This document shows, in pieces, positions 6,008-7,767 of a DNA stretch of 7,767 bases. The DNA is from Lachnospiraceae bacterium UBA7060 (lineage in GTDB: Bacteria; Bacillota; Clostridia; Lachnospirales; Lachnospiraceae), in assembly GCA_002493835.1 (NCBI GenBank), contig DLAA01000130.1, forward strand, positions 247-8,013, read 5' to 3'. The position numbers were made by a program, and so were the translations under genes. The notes beneath the pieces are model-generated. The model did no database searches, had not been told where the DNA came from, and worked only from the letters and a program-made list of their open reading frames with translations. Every line of letters starts with the position of its first letter. The first letter of the stretch is position 1.

Positions 6008-6034
6008 ATATCGGCCAAACTCACTTATTTCTTA
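6008..6034 (-). promoter_or_regulatory. Sigma-28 (SigD/FliA-type) flagellar promoter
   Basis: On the minus strand TAAG (6034-6031) and GCCGATAT (6015-6008) are separated by exactly 15 bases. The known SigD/FliA consensus is TAAA, 15-16 bases, GCCGATAT, so there is one mismatch in the twelve defined positions. Transcription would start near 6001, about 45 bases before the start codon at 5956, leaving room for the AGGAGG site. It lies in a 175-bp gap after the gene ending at 6132, where no strong terminator is visible. Confidence 0.75.
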
Positions 6035-6131
6035 AGGCGACGGCTAATTCATTCATGACATAAATTCGCCCCTTCATGATACAACATATCACAAAATATT
6101 TCGCGAAGTCCTATTCCCATATATCATGGCC

Positions 6132-7154
6132 TTAAAAGGTACGTACCATATCCCTGGTTATATCGCGCAGACTGGCTGCACCACACATCTCCATGGTATC
6201 ACGAAGTTCTCCCGCCAATTTTTCTATATAAGCAGTGACACCCGCTTTACTACCCCCATAAAGCGCCGTCACAAAAGGCCTGCAAATTAGCACACCATCC
6301 GCTCCTAGGGCAAGTGCCTTGAAAATATCCGTACCGCTTCTGATACCACCATCCACCAAAATCTTTACAGAACTTCCCCGCAATGCATCCGCTATTTCTT
6401 CCAGCACCTCCGCCGTTGCCGGACACTGATCCAACACACGGCCGCCGTGATTACTGACCACAATTGCTGCCGCCCCCGCTTCTTTTGCTTTTCGTGCACC
6501 TTTTATTGTCATAATCCCCTTTACAATAAATGGTACACCTGCCATCTGCACAATCTCTTTCAATTCGTCTACACTCTTACCACCGGCAGGCGGTGTCATA
6601 CTTTTTAAAAAAGGCAGGCCTGCCGCATCTATATCCATAGCCAACGCAAAGCATCCTGCCTTTTTACACAGTTCCATTTTCTCCCGAATGGTTTCCCTAT
6701 TCCATGGTTTGATCGTTGGAATTCCCTGTCCGTTTACCTGTGATAAAGCCTTAGCCGCCTGTCTAATCACGTCCGGATTCGTACCATCTCCGGTAAATGC
6801 CGCTATCCCGTTTTCCACACAGGCCTTCAACATAATATCATTGTAAGTCAGATCATCATACTTTTTGCCATAGTGCAAATTGAGCGCCCCAACAGGCCCT
6901 GCAAAAAAAGGATAACGAAATGTCCTCCCAAACAGATCCAACGACGTATCCACCGTTTTCTGTTCACACAGTGTGTCCATGTTAACCCGAATTTCCTGCC
7001 ATTTCGCATAATTTCTAGCCGCCGTATCTCCTGTGCCTTTTGCTCCTGGACCAGGCATCTGATTTCTACAAGCTATCCCATTACATACCGGACAGGCTTT
7101 ACAATATTCACCAATAGTATCTCTTGCATGATTTAAAACTTCCTGATATGTCAT
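6132..7154 (-). CDS. FMN-dependent alpha-hydroxy-acid dehydrogenase/oxidase family protein
   Basis: A cytoplasmic flavoenzyme of the glycolate oxidase / lactate dehydrogenase TIM-barrel family that oxidises an L-2-hydroxy acid such as lactate to the 2-keto acid. Visible family residues: FAGPVGAL (84-91), TIKPW (147-151), VKGIM with K212, the signature VVSNHGGRVLDQ with catalytic H236, R239 and D242, the FMN-phosphate region LVDGGIRSGTDIFKALALGA with D268 and R272 (267-285), and CRPF (291-294), where most relatives have GRP. Length 340 is slightly short for the family, consistent with clostridial forms. Unusual is an N-terminal cysteine set, C18, C21, C24 and C29 (CKACPVCNGIAC), which could bind a metal or iron-sulfur cluster. 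AAGG about 8 bases upstream supports the start. It is the only gene of its unit here and is followed by the sigma-28 promoter of the next unit. Substrate and electron acceptor cannot be told from sequence. Confidence 0.9.
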   Translation of the reverse strand: MTYQEVLNHARDTIGEYCKACPVCNGIACRNQMPGPGAKGTGDTAARNYAKWQEIRVNMDTLCEQKTVDTSLDLFGRTFRYPFFAGPVGALNLHYGKKYDDLTYNDIMLKACVENGIAAFTGDGTNPDVIRQAAKALSQVNGQGIPTIKPWNRETIREKMELCKKAGCFALAMDIDAAGLPFLKSMTPPAGGKSVDELKEIVQMAGVPFIVKGIMTIKGARKAKEAGAAAIVVSNHGGRVLDQCPATAEVLEEIADALRGSSVKILVDGGIRSGTDIFKALALGADGVLICRPFVTALYGGSKAGVTAYIEKLAGELRDTMEMCGAASLRDITRDMVRTF

Positions 7155-7432
7155 ATTTTCTGCCTTGCATGATGTTTAAAGAAGCAAAAACACCATGTTT
7201 CCTTTCTTTTTAGTTTGTAACGTGGTTCAATGCAATTCAGGTACTGCGGACTTTTGATTTATACCTGCAGCTTGACTGCTCGACTGGAGTGTATTGCCGC
7301 TGCCTTTATCTGAATTGTTTATTTGCTGGATGAGCCAGAGCGTATGTTTCTGAGTTCTTATTTCAATCAAGTCTACGATGATAACCGCCTGTAGATACCA
7401 CGATATCAGACTTAATGAAAGGAAGATACTGA
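7155..7432. other. Intergenic region without recognisable gene
   Basis: About 280 bases between the flavoenzyme start and the transposase remnant. Stops occur in all frames; the longest sensible plus-strand stretch reads YLLDEPERMFLSSYFNQVYD in 7316-7390 and ends in TAG, perhaps a relic of a coding region, but it has no start or ribosome site. The promoter of the flavoenzyme gene should lie in 7155-7260; I see no convincing one. Nothing here resembles the missing N-terminal transposase domain. Confidence 0.45.
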
Positions 7433-7767
7433 ACTCATGAAGCAGGATTCCTGCCGATTTGTCTTTTTTATGACCTTGACCTGATGGATCTCAAACAGCT
7501 CGGCCGTTTCCACCTGAAAACCATTAAGCAGCGGACACGCTTAAAAATTCTCGCAAAGAAGTCTATCGGCGCATCTGACAGCTCCTTATCTATTCAGATA
7601 ACTCACACCATTGCACAGATTGAGTTACTGGATAGTCAGTTAAACAGTGCCGAGGCTGAAATGACAGAAATCATAAAATTCAATGCTTTTGTTATCATGG
7701 CCATTCCAGGTATCGGTTTCATCAACGGCAGAATGATCCTTGATGAGATCGACGATATCCGCCATTT
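7433..7767 (+). pseudogene. IS110-family transposase, N-terminally truncated and cut by the window edge
   Basis: The plus frame is open from 7433 to the edge, with a first in-frame ATG at 7484 (MDLKQLGRFHLKTIKQR). It matches the linker and C-terminal transposase part of IS110 enzymes: AKKSIGASDSSLSIQITHTI, then a coiled stretch IELLDSQLNSAEAEM, then the signature IPGIGFINGRMILDEIDDIRH, corresponding to the family IPGIG...EIGDI.RF. IS110 proteins are about 300-450 residues and start with a RuvC-like DEDD catalytic domain. That domain should occupy some 500 bases upstream, but 7155-7432 does not encode it and 7154 is the start of another gene, so this copy lacks its catalytic N-terminus. No good ribosome site precedes 7484. 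The C-terminal half continues outside the window, so whether it is intact cannot be seen. Confidence 0.8.

Noticed and set aside
6035..6131. Possible terminator after the flavoenzyme gene
   Set aside because: Only short palindromes (TTCGCGAA and TGATA/TATCA) without a T-run; not convincing.
7438..7486. Small open frame starting at 7438 (MKQDSCRF...) before the transposase remnant
   Set aside because: Fifteen codons, poor ribosome-site spacing, no recognisable content.

Overview
The window looks like chromosomal sequence from a flagellated, anaerobic member of the Firmicutes (Clostridia), most likely Lachnospiraceae. This is inferred from gene types and not from any search. The supporting signs are a compact small alarmone synthetase, an aldo/keto reductase fused to a two-cluster ferredoxin tail, a clostridial FMN-dependent alpha-hydroxy-acid dehydrogenase with an N-terminal cysteine cluster, a LytTR response regulator, strong AGGAGG-type ribosome binding sites, and a textbook sigma-28 (flagellar) promoter.

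Layout from left to right. Positions 1-116 hold a GNRA-capped plus-strand hairpin of unknown origin and the terminator of the first gene. Positions 117-860 (minus) encode a RelQ/YjbM-type small (p)ppGpp synthetase. It is divergent from 1085-2266 (plus), an aldo/keto reductase with a C-terminal 2[4Fe-4S] domain that has its own near-consensus sigma-A promoter (983-1011). The reductase converges with the minus-strand genes, the two stop codons being separated by one base, and candidate terminators for both directions are packed into its last 75 bases.

From 2268 to about 6034 everything is read on the minus strand and forms the interesting part. A sigma-28-type promoter (6008-6034) precedes a 348-residue charged coiled-coil protein of unknown function (4910-5956), followed 41 bp later by an orphan LytTR response regulator (4170-4868). 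After a 439-bp non-coding gap rich in palindromes and short direct repeats come two tightly coupled genes: a 243-residue protein whose middle and C-terminal half resembles the C-terminal region of the flagellar cap protein FliD (2999-3730), and a 240-residue protein of unknown function (2268-2990). My working hypothesis is a flagellum-coregulated accessory cassette: late-class flagellar transcription makes the coiled-coil protein and the regulator, and the regulator may act on the two-gene unit downstream. The promoter and reading frames are seen directly; the joint function is inference.

Positions 6132-7154 (minus) encode the FMN-dependent dehydrogenase, probably a separate metabolic gene. 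The right end (7433 to the edge, plus) is the middle part of an IS110-family transposase whose N-terminal catalytic DEDD domain is not visible upstream, so it is probably a broken insertion sequence; 7155-7432 holds no recognisable gene.
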